DNA from: CAYVFC01 sp964450715
Lineage (GTDB): Bacteria; Myxococcota_A; Polyangia; Polyangiales; JAFGIB01
DNA: 35,633 nucleotides
Assembly: GCA_964450715.1 (NCBI GenBank)
Contig: CAYVFC010000085.1
Coordinates: forward strand, 1 to 35,633
Direction: 5' to 3'
The stretch's first letter is position 1, and each line of letters begins with the position of its first letter. The position numbers and the translations under genes are program-made. Below the pieces are notes generated by a model. It had not been told where the DNA came from, did no database searches, and saw nothing but the letters and a program-made list of their open reading frames with translations. Below are positions 1-9,811 of this stretch, piece after piece.

Positions 1-433
1 GCTCGGTTTTTCGGGCGCCTTGGCCGCCGTATGGTCCCGGGCCTGAACGCTTACCTGCAGCCGGACGGGATTCTGCCCCTTGCTCCTTCGCGCCCGTTTC
101 CTCGGGCTCGTAGTGGATGAGCACTTGCTGCAGGTTGGGGATCTCGGTTTGCAGGCGTTTCTCCAGAGCGTCGCAGACGTCGTGCGTCGTGCGCAGATCG
201 ACGGCGTGGATTCCCAGCACCATCTGCAGCCCGTAGGGAAAGCGCCGGTTCTGGATCCGGGAGAGAACGAGGGAGAGGAGAACCGCGCCGGCCACGAATA
301 CGTCGCACAACGTATGCAACGCATCTGCCGCCAGCGCGACGCTGCCCGAGGCGCCGGCCAGAGCTACCTTGACCGCGGCCAGTAGGGCCCTGACCGAGAC
401 GGATATCGCGACGACCTTGACCTGGGGCGTCAT
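1..433 (-). CDS. Truncated cation diffusion facilitator (CDF), runs off window edge
   Basis: The frame is open from ATG at 433 to the window edge (144 codons, no stop), so the C-terminus is missing. Residues 1-65 match the start of a CDF metal/H+ antiporter: two hydrophobic segments, an ADALHTLCD motif equivalent to the family's ADALHSxxD metal site, and the RRFPYG loop. Directly after RFPYG the protein jumps to what looks like the end of the cytoplasmic dimerisation domain (GIHAVDLRTTHDVCDALEKR, then IPNLQQVLIHYEP). Transmembrane segments 3-6 and half of the C-terminal domain are absent, so roughly 130 residues seem lost in frame. Its ATG overlaps the NifX-like stop codon (ATGA, 430-433), which suggests translational coupling. 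It is probably unable to transport metal alone; it may be a metal-sensing or dimerising remnant, or a decayed gene. CDF identity is confident, function is not. Confidence 0.7.
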   Translation of the reverse strand, partial: MTPQVKVVAISVSVRALLAAVKVALAGASGSVALAADALHTLCDVFVAGAVLLSLVLSRIQNRRFPYGLQMVLGIHAVDLRTTHDVCDALEKRLQTEIPNLQQVLIHYEPEETGAKEQGAESRPAAGKRSGPGPYGGQGARKTE

Positions 434-921
434 GTCGGCCTCCGTTTCCAGCCGCGCCCCCGTCCCTTGCCGCTCTTGCCGCCCTTGCCACGGCCGGGGC
501 CCTTGCCGCCGAAAAGGCCGCCGGGACCGCCGCGTCCCTTGCCGCCCTTGCCCATGCGGCCGAGACCGCATCCCGGCCCTCCGGCCCTTCGGCATCCGGG
601 CATGACCAGGCGCGGTCCGGGCAGGCCCCGCGTGAGCAGATCGGCCAGCACCTCTTCGATGCTCCCCGCCACCCAGGGAACTACGCGGATGCCGCGCGCC
701 TCGATGGAAGAGAGCAACAGCTCGCTGATCCCACCGCAGACCAGAAGCTCCACTCTTTGCTCGGCCAACTGCTCGACGCGCTGCAGGGGATCGAGCGCCT
801 CCAGGGTGAGGTGGCGGCGATCGTCTTCCCGGCCGGACGCGACGTCCACCAGCAACAGTTCTCTGCACCAGTCGAAGACCGGCGAAATACGTTCGCTGAA
901 TACTGGAATCGCCACTTTCAT
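430..921 (-). CDS. NifX/NifB-type dinitrogenase Fe-Mo cofactor domain protein with G/K/R-rich tail
   Basis: A 163-residue protein starting at MKVAIPVFSERISPVFD, the usual start of small NifX/NafY/ORP-like proteins that bind metal-sulfur clusters. The compact RNase H-like domain fills residues 1-105 (GGISELLLSSIEARGIRVVPW is in its second half; GSIEEVL follows). After LVMPGC the protein ends in about 50 residues made almost only of Gly, Lys, Arg and Pro with two Cys, a basic low-complexity tail. Longer upstream starts exist in frame, but MKVAIPVF matches the family. It lies between the small membrane protein and the CDF remnant, whose start codon it overlaps, in an operon read from the sigma-54 promoter at 1215-1229. 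Role inferred from the family: cluster carrier or sensor, not nitrogenase assembly, since no nif structural genes are present. Confidence 0.85.
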   Translation of the reverse strand: MKVAIPVFSERISPVFDWCRELLLVDVASGREDDRRHLTLEALDPLQRVEQLAEQRVELLVCGGISELLLSSIEARGIRVVPWVAGSIEEVLADLLTRGLPGPRLVMPGCRRAGGPGCGLGRMGKGGKGRGGPGGLFGGKGPGRGKGGKSGKGRGRGWKRRPT

Positions 922-1011
922 CGCATACCCGTCTCTCGCGCGCCCGCGAAACATCTCGGCGCGCCGCCCATTGCCGGCCCTCCGGTAGCGTCGGCCCGCG
1001 ACGCGCGTCGT

Positions 1012-1188
1012 CTACAGCTGGCTATTCTGCCGCACCGGCTCTCGGCGCTCGTCGTACGGTTGCGCCCCGTCTTCCCGGTTGCGGTACGCGCGTCTCTCCA
1101 GGAAGTAGCGGACCACCACCGTCACCAAGGGTATGAGCGCGGTTGCTATCCCGATACCGGCGGCGCCGTAACGTTTCTTCTTGGACAT
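1012..1188 (-). CDS. Small single-span membrane protein (58 aa), unknown function
   Basis: A 58-residue protein: short basic start (MSKKKRYG), one hydrophobic span at about residues 8-27 (AAGIGIATALIPLVTVVV), then a charged, probably cytoplasmic tail rich in Arg and Glu. The start is firm: a full AAGGAGG Shine-Dalgarno sits at 1194-1200, 5 nt before the ATG, and the sigma-54 promoter at 1215-1229 lies just upstream. It is the first gene of the operon with the NifX-like protein and the CDF remnant. I do not recognise a family. The basic N-terminus and single span suggest a membrane anchor or small regulatory subunit, but that is inference. Confidence 0.7.
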   Translation of the reverse strand: MSKKKRYGAAGIGIATALIPLVTVVVRYFLERRAYRNREDGAQPYDERREPVRQNSQL

Positions 1189-1214
1189 GAGAACCTCCTT
1201 TACCCGTAATAAAC

Positions 1215-1229
1215 GCAATCGCCGTGCCA
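1215..1229 (-). promoter_or_regulatory. Sigma-54 (-24/-12) promoter
   Basis: Reading on the minus strand the sequence is TGGCACGGCGATTGC, matching TGGCACG-N4-TTGC at every fixed position. The GG and GC elements have the required spacing. Transcription should start near 1203, leaving a leader of about 15 nt that holds the AAGGAGG ribosome site of the 58-aa gene. Palindromic sites for an activator lie about 100-140 bp upstream, next to RegA. Confidence 0.85.
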
Positions 1230-1329
1230 GCTCCGGGACGGCAGCGCGGTTCGGGCGGAAACTCTCGATATCAAAGCGGGTTTTTGTCGCGCGCCGGAAG
1301 CGCGGCCCTCGGTCGCACGAGTGGTTCTG

Positions 1330-1357
1330 GTTGCAATATGCAACGTGAAGAGGTATT

Positions 1358-1376
<19 letters not shown>
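1330..1376. promoter_or_regulatory. Two palindromic activator sites between RegA and its divergent operon
   Basis: The first site is GTTGCAATATGCAAC (1330-1344), a perfect 6-bp inverted repeat with a 3-bp centre. The second, GTTGCAAAATGCCAC (1362-1376), matches the same pattern in 11 of 12 arm bases. Their centres are 32 bp apart, about three helical turns. The first is centred about 108 bp upstream of the divergent sigma-54 promoter, a usual enhancer distance. The second overlaps the start region of RegA, so it could serve autoregulation. That RegA is the binder is inferred from position. Confidence 0.65.
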
Positions 1377-2740
<1,364 letters not shown>

Positions 2741-2746
<6 letters not shown>

Positions 2747-2756
2747 GCGGTCACCC
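2741..2756. terminator. Hairpin spanning two convergent stop codons
   Basis: GGGTGA-GCGG-TCACCC is a perfect 6-bp stem with a 4-nt loop. It contains the TGA of RegA (2744-2746) and the TGA of the minus-strand methyltransferase (2751-2753). There is no U-tract on either side, so strong intrinsic termination is not expected. Confidence 0.35.
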
Positions 2757-3605
2757 GGGCGTCTTTGCCCAGAACATGGTTTGCGTGAAATAGCCGTGGT
2801 AACCGGGAAGGTCCAGGATGAAGTCAGGACCGTCCGCATCGGTCAGCCGTGCGTATAGCTCGGCGTCCTCGAGGGGCAGCTCCGCGCGCGCTCCAGGCCA
2901 GCGCATCCCGATCAGGTCCAGCAGCCCCGCGCGCGCCTCCGGGCTCAGAGGCGCGTGGAATACCGAGATGAAAGTGTGCCCCTGGGGCTGCACGAGGCCC
3001 GCTTGTTCGAACCAGGCCGCCGTTCGCAGGTAGTGCTCCTCCGGTGCCATGCCCTCTTTGAAGGGCTCGATGCCGGCGGCGGTCGCATTCAATCGCGCCT
3101 CCAGTCGGGGATAACCGGGGAACAAGAGCTGGGAGCTGTAGAAGAGCAGAATCACCGTGCCCCCGGGTCGAACCACCCGGCTGATCTCCTTTACCAGCGA
3201 AAGAGGACGCCGCGAGCCGTATCCGGCGAAGTCCGAGCTCCAGAACCAGTCGAAGGTTCTGTCCTCGAAGGGCAGGGCGGCGATATCCCCCTGCCGGAAG
3301 GCGATCCGTTCCCCGTATCCCGCCCGACCCGCTATGGCCGTGCCGGTATCCAGAAAGGGTTTCGATATATCCATTCCGGTCACCTGCCCGCGCGACCCTA
3401 CCGCGTCGGCCAGCAGCATACACTGCAGGCCGATGCCACAGCCCGCGTCCAGTCCGTGGCTTCCTTTTGGCAGCTGCAGTCGCTCGATGGCCTCGCGGAT
3501 GAGTGCGCGCCTGAGCGGATCGGCCCGGTAGAGCTTGCCCGCGTAGTCGTCGTTACGGGGCAGCAGCGAGGCGATGTCCTGCCAGCTCAGGTTTCCGTAA
3601 TCCAC
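2751..3605 (-). CDS. Class I SAM-dependent methyltransferase
   Basis: A 284-residue protein with a Rossmann methyltransferase fold. Motif I is LDAGCGIGLQCMLLA (about 52-66), followed by the acidic strand end VTGMDIS (77-83), the QGDIAALPFEDRTFDWFW segment (motif II), and EISRVVRPGG before strand 5. This pattern fits UbiE/small-molecule methyltransferases; the substrate cannot be told. It begins with GTG at 3605, 21 nt after the CAP lipoprotein gene, with only a weak ribosome site, and probably shares its transcript. It converges with RegA, leaving 4 nt between the stop codons. Confidence 0.85.
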   Translation of the reverse strand: MDYGNLSWQDIASLLPRNDDYAGKLYRADPLRRALIREAIERLQLPKGSHGLDAGCGIGLQCMLLADAVGSRGQVTGMDISKPFLDTGTAIAGRAGYGERIAFRQGDIAALPFEDRTFDWFWSSDFAGYGSRRPLSLVKEISRVVRPGGTVILLFYSSQLLFPGYPRLEARLNATAAGIEPFKEGMAPEEHYLRTAAWFEQAGLVQPQGHTFISVFHAPLSPEARAGLLDLIGMRWPGARAELPLEDAELYARLTDADGPDFILDLPGYHGYFTQTMFWAKTPG

Positions 3606-3626
3606 GAGCGGTCCCGGGCGGCTTCC

Positions 3627-4451
3627 TCAGGAGGGATTGCGGGGTGCGGCCAGGTCGATGGTCCACATGCGGCTCGTTTCGTAACTCAGGCCGTCGGCGT
3701 TCTCGGGCTCGTAAAAACCCACCGCCGCGTCGACGAAGGCCGGGTTCATCAGGTTGGCGCAAACCCCGTCGGAGCCCATCAGACCGTCGATCAGCTCTCC
3801 CGGCGACGCGTAGTTGGTGCCGATGTTTTCCGAGTAGTTCATGCCGGTATACCCGGCATCGTTGATCCGATCCATGAAGGTACGTCCGTCCGGGCTCTGC
3901 GACTGGAAGTAGCCCTGCACCGCCATGTCCATGGCGTGCAGCCGGGCCGAGCAGCGCAGCATGGGATCCATTTGTAGGGGTTCGCTGGATTCGAACGAAC
4001 CCTCGGTCCCGCAGTCCGCTCCTTGCGCCCGGCGTTCATTGACGAGCTCCAGAGCCTGTTGTTCCCAGAGGGACCAATCGGGATCCCAGTCGGAGACCGG
4101 CCGGCAATAGTCTGTGTCCGGTACGCCGCCCACGATGGCCACCGGGGCCGCATCCGCGCCCGAGTCGGTCACAGTTCCCGCGTCGCTGCCGCCCGTCGGG
4201 CTGCCGCCCGCGCCGGAGCTTCCGCCGCTGCCGCCGGGTTCGCTGCCGCTCGTTCCGCCGCTGCCACCGTCGCCGCCGGCCGGCGCGCTGCCCTCCTCGG
4301 AGCCGCCGCTGCCCGCAACGGCCGAGCTACCGGAGACCCCCGCCTCCGCCGCGTCTCCGCCCCCGCCCGTCGCGCCATCGTCGTCGTCACCAGCGCATCC
4401 GGCGCCGGCGACCAGCAGAACCGTCAACCATGCCGATACGTTCCTCATCAT
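3627..4451 (-). CDS. CAP/SCP-domain lipoprotein with Gly/Ser-rich linker
   Basis: A 274-residue secreted protein. The N-terminus (MMRNVSAWLTVLLVAGAGC) is a lipoprotein signal with acceptor Cys19, followed by acidic residues. A low-complexity Gly/Ser/Ala linker fills about residues 25-95. The C-terminal half resembles the CAP (SCP/PR-1) fold: LELVNERRAQGADCG, the LHAMDMAVQGYFQS segment, GYTGMNYSENIG and a final WTIDLAAP. CAP proteins of bacteria are secreted and mostly uncharacterised. A GGAGG lies a few bases before the tandem ATGs. It follows RegB by 20 nt on the same strand. Such linkers are typical of myxobacterial surface lipoproteins. Confidence 0.8.
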   Translation of the reverse strand: MMRNVSAWLTVLLVAGAGCAGDDDDGATGGGGDAAEAGVSGSSAVAGSGGSEEGSAPAGGDGGSGGTSGSEPGGSGGSSGAGGSPTGGSDAGTVTDSGADAAPVAIVGGVPDTDYCRPVSDWDPDWSLWEQQALELVNERRAQGADCGTEGSFESSEPLQMDPMLRCSARLHAMDMAVQGYFQSQSPDGRTFMDRINDAGYTGMNYSENIGTNYASPGELIDGLMGSDGVCANLMNPAFVDAAVGFYEPENADGLSYETSRMWTIDLAAPRNPS

Positions 4452-4471
4452 CGCCCCTCCTCGATTCGATT

Positions 4472-5857
<1,386 letters not shown>

Positions 5858-5888
5858 TCAGTACCGATCACCTCACGGACCTCGATCG

Positions 5889-5912
5889 TTGACATGTGCT
5901 CAAGAGTGTCAA
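5889..5912. promoter_or_regulatory. Inverted repeat between Mrp and RegB
   Basis: TTGACA and TGTCAA are separated by 12 bp, across the Mrp stop codon and upstream of RegB. The 6-bp arms could form an operator for RegB autoregulation or a small stem. There is no U-tract. Confidence 0.3.
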
Positions 5913-6853
5913 GCAGGCCTGCAAGCGGTTTCGCAAGGCGCCGTTTCGACACCGTGCTCGCCCCGGAGCAGGGTTTCGACGATGCCGCGAAAGGCTTTGC
6001 TCGTCTCGGAGTCGGGCCAGGCCTGCACCACGGGCACTCCGCGGTCGCCCAGCGCCGCCACCTCCGGCTCGATGGGGATGGACCCCAGGAAAGGCACCCC
6101 CATCTCCTCGGACATGATGCGTCCGCCGTCGGAACCGAAGATCCTCCAGAGCTCGCCGCAGCCGGGGCAGACGAAACCGCTCATGTTCTCGACCACGCCG
6201 AGCACCGGAAGCTCGAGCTGGCGGCAGAAGACGATGCAGCGGCGGACGTCCTGCACCGACATTTGCTGCGGCGTGGTGACCACCACCGCTCCGTCGGCGT
6301 TCTCGATGAGCTGGGCCACGGTCAACGGCTCGTCGCCGGTCCCGGGAGGGGAGTCGACTACCAGGTAATCCAGCTCGCCCCACTCGACATCGCGGAGGAA
6401 TTGTTTGATGACGGTATGCTTCATGGGGCCGCGCCAGATGACGGCGTCGTCCCGGTTGCGTAGCAGGAAGCCTATCGACATCACGTTCAGCGTGCCGTCG
6501 CAGCAGACGGTGGTTGCCGGAAAGACGGTCTGCTCGCTTCCGGCGAGCGTCGTTCCCTCCAGTTGCAGAAGCTTGGGAACAGAGGGGCCGTGGATGTCGA
6601 CGTCCAGCAGACCGACCCGCTTGCCGGCGGCGACCAGCGCCGCCGCCAGGTTCACCGCCACGGTGCTCTTGCCCACCCCGCCCTTTCCGGACAGGACCAT
6701 GATCTTGTGCTCGATCCGGCACATGCGGGACTGCAGCGCCCGCCGTTCGGCGAGCTCCCCCTCGTCCTCTCCGGGCTTCTGCTTTCGCGCCGAGCACTTG
6801 TCGTCGTCGCAGGTTTTACAATCTCTATTCGTATCGGTAGACGCCTTAGACAC
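5909..6853 (-). CDS. Mrp/NBP35-family P-loop ATPase (Fe-S carrier type)
   Basis: A 314-residue cytoplasmic ATPase. The N-terminal Cys cluster (Cys12, 15, 20 and 45) precedes a deviant Walker A, SGKGGVGKST (55-64). LDVDIHGPSVPKLL and DYLVVDSPPGTGDEP follow, as in Mrp/NBP35/Ind1, and a CPGC pair in the C-terminal third (FVCPGCGELW) matches the dimer-bridging Fe-S site of the family. It begins with GTG at 6853 after AAGGA 8 nt upstream. Mrp homologues carry and insert Fe-S clusters; the D. vulgaris ORP locus also encodes an Mrp/ParA-type protein (DVU2109). Here it lies between FmdB and RegB, which suggests the same anaerobic cluster-handling set. Confidence 0.92.
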   Translation of the reverse strand: MSKASTDTNRDCKTCDDDKCSARKQKPGEDEGELAERRALQSRMCRIEHKIMVLSGKGGVGKSTVAVNLAAALVAAGKRVGLLDVDIHGPSVPKLLQLEGTTLAGSEQTVFPATTVCCDGTLNVMSIGFLLRNRDDAVIWRGPMKHTVIKQFLRDVEWGELDYLVVDSPPGTGDEPLTVAQLIENADGAVVVTTPQQMSVQDVRRCIVFCRQLELPVLGVVENMSGFVCPGCGELWRIFGSDGGRIMSEEMGVPFLGSIPIEPEVAALGDRGVPVVQAWPDSETSKAFRGIVETLLRGEHGVETAPCETACRPA

Positions 6854-6896
6854 CGTATCTTTCCTTTCATTCTCTCCCGACCCACACTCTCCGTAG

Positions 6897-7169
6897 CTAT
6901 CCCTGCTCGCACCCCGGTTCCTCGCACCTGGCCTGCCGGCCGCAGCAGGTGGTCCCAGTCTGTTCGAAGGAGCAGCCTCCCGGGGAATGCGCGTGGCTGC
7001 CCCGGGCCGGATCGCCTCCCTGCTTGATGATGAATCCGCCGCCGCCCGCTATCAGGCGCCGGACCCGACCCCCGCATTGCGGACATTCGCTCAGCGCGGG
7101 ATCGGTGATCCGTTGCTCGACTTCGAAGGTGCGGTTACATGTATGACATTCGTATTCATAGACGGGCAT
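6897..7169 (-). CDS. FmdB-type zinc-ribbon protein
   Basis: A 90-residue protein starting MPVYEYECHTCNRTFEVEQ with a second pair CPQCG at about 29-33, together the single zinc ribbon of the FmdB/CxxC_CxxC_SSSS family. The C-terminal part, after a Gly run, carries further Cys (GGCSFEQTGTTCCG and two more), as in many FmdB proteins of anaerobes. AGGAG lies 10 nt before the ATG. It is first in a likely FmdB-Mrp-RegB transcript. FmdB proteins are thought to act as small regulators or metal-binding proteins; the role here is unknown. Confidence 0.88.
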   Translation of the reverse strand: MPVYEYECHTCNRTFEVEQRITDPALSECPQCGGRVRRLIAGGGGFIIKQGGDPARGSHAHSPGGCSFEQTGTTCCGRQARCEEPGCEQG

Positions 7170-7502
7170 GTTGCACTGTCTCCTGATGTTTTATCTCGTT
7201 CCGGCATGAGGCGGCCTTCGACCGCCGCCCGGGGATCCGCTCCGGGCGTACCGGTTCAGGTTCCCGGGCGCCGCCTTGAAGGCGGTCGTCCCTGGTCTTG
7301 CCGTCGACAGCGTACCGGGTGCCAGCCGCCCCATCCACGATATTCTTCGGCTGGTACCGAGCAAGAGCGAGGGTCGCCTCCGGCCAACAGAGGAACAGGT
7401 CGGCCGGTCAAGCGCGCGCCGCGCCCGCGCCGACGGCAAGGCCAGGAACGGCCGCGCCGCCTGATCTTGGCGGATATATCTATCAGAGAAGACAGCATCG
7501 AC
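7170..7502. other. Intergenic region, no convincing gene; weak sigma-54-like motif
   Basis: About 330 nt between CGGC and FmdB without a plausible reading frame. On the minus strand 7310-7324 reads TGGCACCCGGTACGC: a perfect -24 element with a GC at the right -12 spacing but a poor ACGC instead of TTGC. The leader to FmdB would be about 130 nt and would contain the CCGCC-TTGAA-GGCGG hairpin at 7271-7285. This could be an FmdB-Mrp-RegB promoter but the evidence is thin. Confidence 0.35.
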
Positions 7503-7856
7503 TCAGTAGCTGTGCGTGCCCAGGATAACCTGCGCCCCGAACTTTTTCTCCAGCGTGACCTTGAGATCGTCAAACTCGATTGGGCACCCGGCGGTCTCCA
7601 TGGCCAGCTTCACGCAGGTCCCGAGATGGATGGCATCGATCTTCCGCTCGAGGTTCTTCGCCGTCTCTGTCAGCAGCTTGACCCGCGGGACGACGAGCCC
7701 CGGGCAGTCGCCGCAGTCGGTCATGCCCACCAGCTCGATGGTGTCGTGCCGGGCGTACTCGCCGTTCTTCTCGGTCATGCCCTTGAAGCACTTCGCACAG
7801 GCGATACAGGAGTGGTCCTTGACTCTCTTGCAGTACAGAACGGCTACGCGTGCCAT
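7503..7856 (-). CDS. CGGC domain protein
   Basis: A 117-residue protein with the Cys pattern of the CGGC family (putative metal-binding): LYCKR (Cys9), SCIACAKCF (Cys17, 20, 23), TDCGDCPG (Cys48, 51), HLGTCVKLA (Cys81) and AGCPIEFDD (Cys91). The IELVGMTDCGDCPGLVVPRV and HLGTC segments are characteristic. The start at 7856 is chosen because the family begins at MARVAVLYC and an AAGGA lies about 10 nt upstream; the frame extends further upstream but with no similarity. CGGC proteins are common in anaerobes near Fe-S and molybdenum genes and have no known reaction. It is the third gene after NifX-like and DUF5320. Confidence 0.88.
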   Translation of the reverse strand: MARVAVLYCKRVKDHSCIACAKCFKGMTEKNGEYARHDTIELVGMTDCGDCPGLVVPRVKLLTETAKNLERKIDAIHLGTCVKLAMETAGCPIEFDDLKVTLEKKFGAQVILGTHSY

Positions 7857-7915
7857 GAAATCGATTCCTTTCCCGGTGATGGTTGCGACCGGTGTCGCCG
7901 AAGCGGCGCTCGTTT

Positions 7916-8281
7916 TTAAGGGGTGTTTTCCTCTTCGCAGGAGCGGATCTCCCGCAACCGTTCCTCGATGCTTTCCAGCTGCTGGCGCAGCATGTCGGCC
8001 TGGCGCTGCAATGCTTCGCTTTCGCTGGCCACTTCCGGAGCCCCGGCGTTCGCCCCGCCGAAGCCGAAGCGCCGCCATCCCGGAGACCACTCCGCGTTCG
8101 ACCAGCCCCGGCTGCCGTAGCAGTTGCCACGGCCCCAGCCGCGACCCCGTCCGCCGCGGCCGCGGCCGAAACCCGGCCCTGGCTGCGCGTCGCCGGCCGT
8201 GCGCTCGCCTGCGCACCAGCCCATCCCTCTTCCGGTCATCGGTCCCCCGCCCAGCGGTCCCATTCGATTTCCTCCTGGCAT
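7916..8281 (-). CDS. DUF5320 family protein
   Basis: A 121-residue protein. The start MPGGNRMGPLGGGPMTGRGM with WCAG after it is the DUF5320 signature. A Gly/Arg-rich middle with aromatic residues follows (RGRGGRGRGWGRGNCYG). The C-terminus is a coiled coil (about 85-115; ALQRQADMLRQQLESIEERL). ATG at 8281 has AGGAG 7 nt upstream. The ATG at 8263 also has an apparent AGGAGG, but this is made by the codons of PGG, and the family starts at MP. The family is found almost only in anaerobes next to NifX-like proteins, as here; its function is unknown. Confidence 0.88.
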   Translation of the reverse strand: MPGGNRMGPLGGGPMTGRGMGWCAGERTAGDAQPGPGFGRGRGGRGRGWGRGNCYGSRGWSNAEWSPGWRRFGFGGANAGAPEVASESEALQRQADMLRQQLESIEERLREIRSCEEENTP

Positions 8282-8333
8282 TTCGCTACTCCTTTCCGGC
8301 GCGTCGTTCTGACGCTTTTGTTGTTTCAGTGTT

Positions 8334-8753
8334 TCAGCAGCACCCTCGCGAGCCCGGGCCCTTTCCTCGTCCCGCGCCCCGGCCGCTACCCCTCCCGCCC
8401 CGGAACCGGTGCTGCCTGCCGCAGTACCCGGGCATGGAAAGCGATGGGGCGGGCAACTGCCCGGAAACGAAGGCCCGCAAGACCTCGTCGATCTCGCCCG
8501 CCACGAAGCCGAGCACGGTGACGCCCCGTACGGACAGCTCGTGCTGCATCTGCTCGGAAATGGCTCCGCAAATGAGCGTCTCCACACCCAGCTCCAGCAA
8601 CCGCTCGACCTTCAGGGCCGGCGTGGTCGCAATGATATTCTCCGTATACCGGTCGGTTAACTCTCCCGCCTCGACGGTCAGGATCAACGCTTCCCGGCTC
8701 ACGTCGAATACCGGGGAAACCCGTCCTTCCCATACCGTGAGCGCCGCCTTCAT
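8334..8753 (-). CDS. NifX-type Fe-Mo cofactor domain protein with G/R-rich tail
   Basis: A 139-residue protein: MKAALTVWEGRVSPVFDVSREALILTV is the typical N-terminus and ETLICGAISEQMQHELSVRG the second half of the NifX-like fold. After LSMPGYCG the tail is Gly/Arg-rich and ends CC. It closely resembles the protein at 430-921 in plan: domain, MPG-C, then basic Gly-rich tail. GGAGG lies 9 nt before the ATG, and a candidate sigma-54 promoter is at 8786-8800. It is first of an operon with DUF5320 and CGGC. Likely role from the family: binding or sensing a metal-sulfur cluster. Confidence 0.88.
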   Translation of the reverse strand: MKAALTVWEGRVSPVFDVSREALILTVEAGELTDRYTENIIATTPALKVERLLELGVETLICGAISEQMQHELSVRGVTVLGFVAGEIDEVLRAFVSGQLPAPSLSMPGYCGRQHRFRGGRGSGRGAGRGKGPGSRGCC

Positions 8754-8785
8754 CGGTTGAGGGCCTCCATGCCGGATCCGGAGTT

Positions 8786-8800
8786 GCAGAAAGCGGGCCA
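8786..8800 (-). promoter_or_regulatory. Candidate sigma-54 promoter for NifX-DUF5320-CGGC operon
   Basis: Minus-strand TGGCCCGCTTTCTGC has GG and GC at the correct spacing and differs from TGGCACG-N4-TTGC at two positions. Transcription would begin near 8774, leaving about 20 nt that includes the GGAGG ribosome site of the 8753 gene. Confidence 0.6.
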
Positions 8801-8886
8801 AGCCGGGCTGCTGTCCGTGGAGACGGGAATTGTTGGGCGAATACGGATGGATAGAGGGAATCCGCTGCGAAAAGGCTCGCCGAGTA

Positions 8887-8906
8887 GGGTCGCGAGTACG
8901 CGACCC
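8887..8906. promoter_or_regulatory. Perfect inverted repeat upstream of sigma-54 promoter
   Basis: GGGTCGCG-AGTA-CGCGACCC is a perfect 8-bp inverted repeat with a 4-bp centre. It lies about 87-106 bp upstream of the 8786-8800 promoter, a normal activator distance. It also lies 30-50 nt after the MinD-like gene on the minus strand, so it could be a terminator stem, but no U-tract follows. A further TCGCG half-site is at about 8930. Confidence 0.45.
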
Positions 8907-8935
8907 CATGCCGGTTAGTGTCGCGGAAAAGAAAC

Positions 8936-9811
8936 CTATCCATGCAGGATCTCGCGTACGAGCCGCCAGGTTTCGGTGAGCAGGTCGTGCGCTTGCGGTA
9001 TGACGATGGGTAGCTGGCCGCGCGAGAGCACGCGAGGCACCTGCGGTAGAAACGGGATCTCACCGGCCACCACGCGGTTGCCGTCTTTCGCCAGCGTCTT
9101 GATCCGCGCCGTGTACTCGGTCGAAAGGTCGTACTTGTTGATCAGGATGGACGCTGGCACCTTGAAGTGATCGACCACCTGTAACGCGCGGCGCAGATCG
9201 TGCTCGCCCGACGGCGTGGGCTCGGTCACCACCAGGGCCAGGTCGCAGCCGGTGAGGCTGGCGTGTACGGGGCATCCGATGCCGGGGGGACCGTCCACCA
9301 GCACCAGCTCGATGCCGTCTCGGTCGGCCGCCTCGCGCGCCCGTTTTCTCACCTCGGCGACCAGCTTGCCCGAGTTATCCTGCGCGATACCGAGCTCGGC
9401 GTGGATGAGAGGGCCCGCCTCGGTCTTGCGTTCCATCCACACGCCCGCTCGGTTTTCTGAGAAGGAAACAGCATCGACCTGGCAGACGATGCCGCACACC
9501 CCGCACCCCTCGCAGGCGAGCCGATCGACGCGGGCGGTGCCGTCCACGATACGGATGGCTTTGGAGCGACAGTGCTCCGTGCACTGCGCACAACCGATGC
9601 AGCGTTCGTCGTCTACCTTGGCGCGTTGACCGGCGTAGAAGTCGATGAAGCGCTTGTCCTTGCCCGGCAGCAGCAGGCCCAGGTTGGCCGCGTCCACGTC
9701 GCAGTCCGCGGTGACCACCGGTGCGTCGCGGCTGGCCAGGTAAGCCAGGCTGGCCACGATCGAGGTCTTGCCCGTACCGCCCTTGCCGCTGATGACGACG
9801 AGCTGTTTCAC
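8936..9811 (-). CDS. ORP-type MinD/ParA ATPase with inserted 2x[4Fe-4S] ferredoxin domain (first)
   Basis: A 291-residue ATPase. Deviant Walker A GKGGTGKT is at residues 9-16 and the nucleotide-binding strand is VTADCDVDAANLG. A bacterial ferredoxin domain is inserted at about 68-115, with Cys71/74/77/81 and Cys100/103/106/110. Switch II follows as LVDGPPGIGCPV, then LVVTEPTPSGEHDL. This is the plan of the MinD-type Fe-S ATPases in the ORP locus (DVU2103/DVU2104). The start is GTG at 9811, which overlaps the preceding gene's TGA (GTGA), so translation is probably coupled and the two ATPases are likely made in equal amounts, possibly as a heterodimer (inference). Confidence 0.92.
   Translation of the reverse strand: MKQLVVISGKGGTGKTSIVASLAYLASRDAPVVTADCDVDAANLGLLLPGKDKRFIDFYAGQRAKVDDERCIGCAQCTEHCRSKAIRIVDGTARVDRLACEGCGVCGIVCQVDAVSFSENRAGVWMERKTEAGPLIHAELGIAQDNSGKLVAEVRKRAREAADRDGIELVLVDGPPGIGCPVHASLTGCDLALVVTEPTPSGEHDLRRALQVVDHFKVPASILINKYDLSTEYTARIKTLAKDGNRVVAGEIPFLPQVPRVLSRGQLPIVIPQAHDLLTETWRLVREILHG

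Noticed and set aside
8246..8263. Second start (MGPLGGG) of DUF5320 with apparent AGGAGG
   Set aside because: The AGGAGG is formed by the Pro-Gly-Gly codons; the family begins MP-x-G and ATG 8281 has its own AGGAG.
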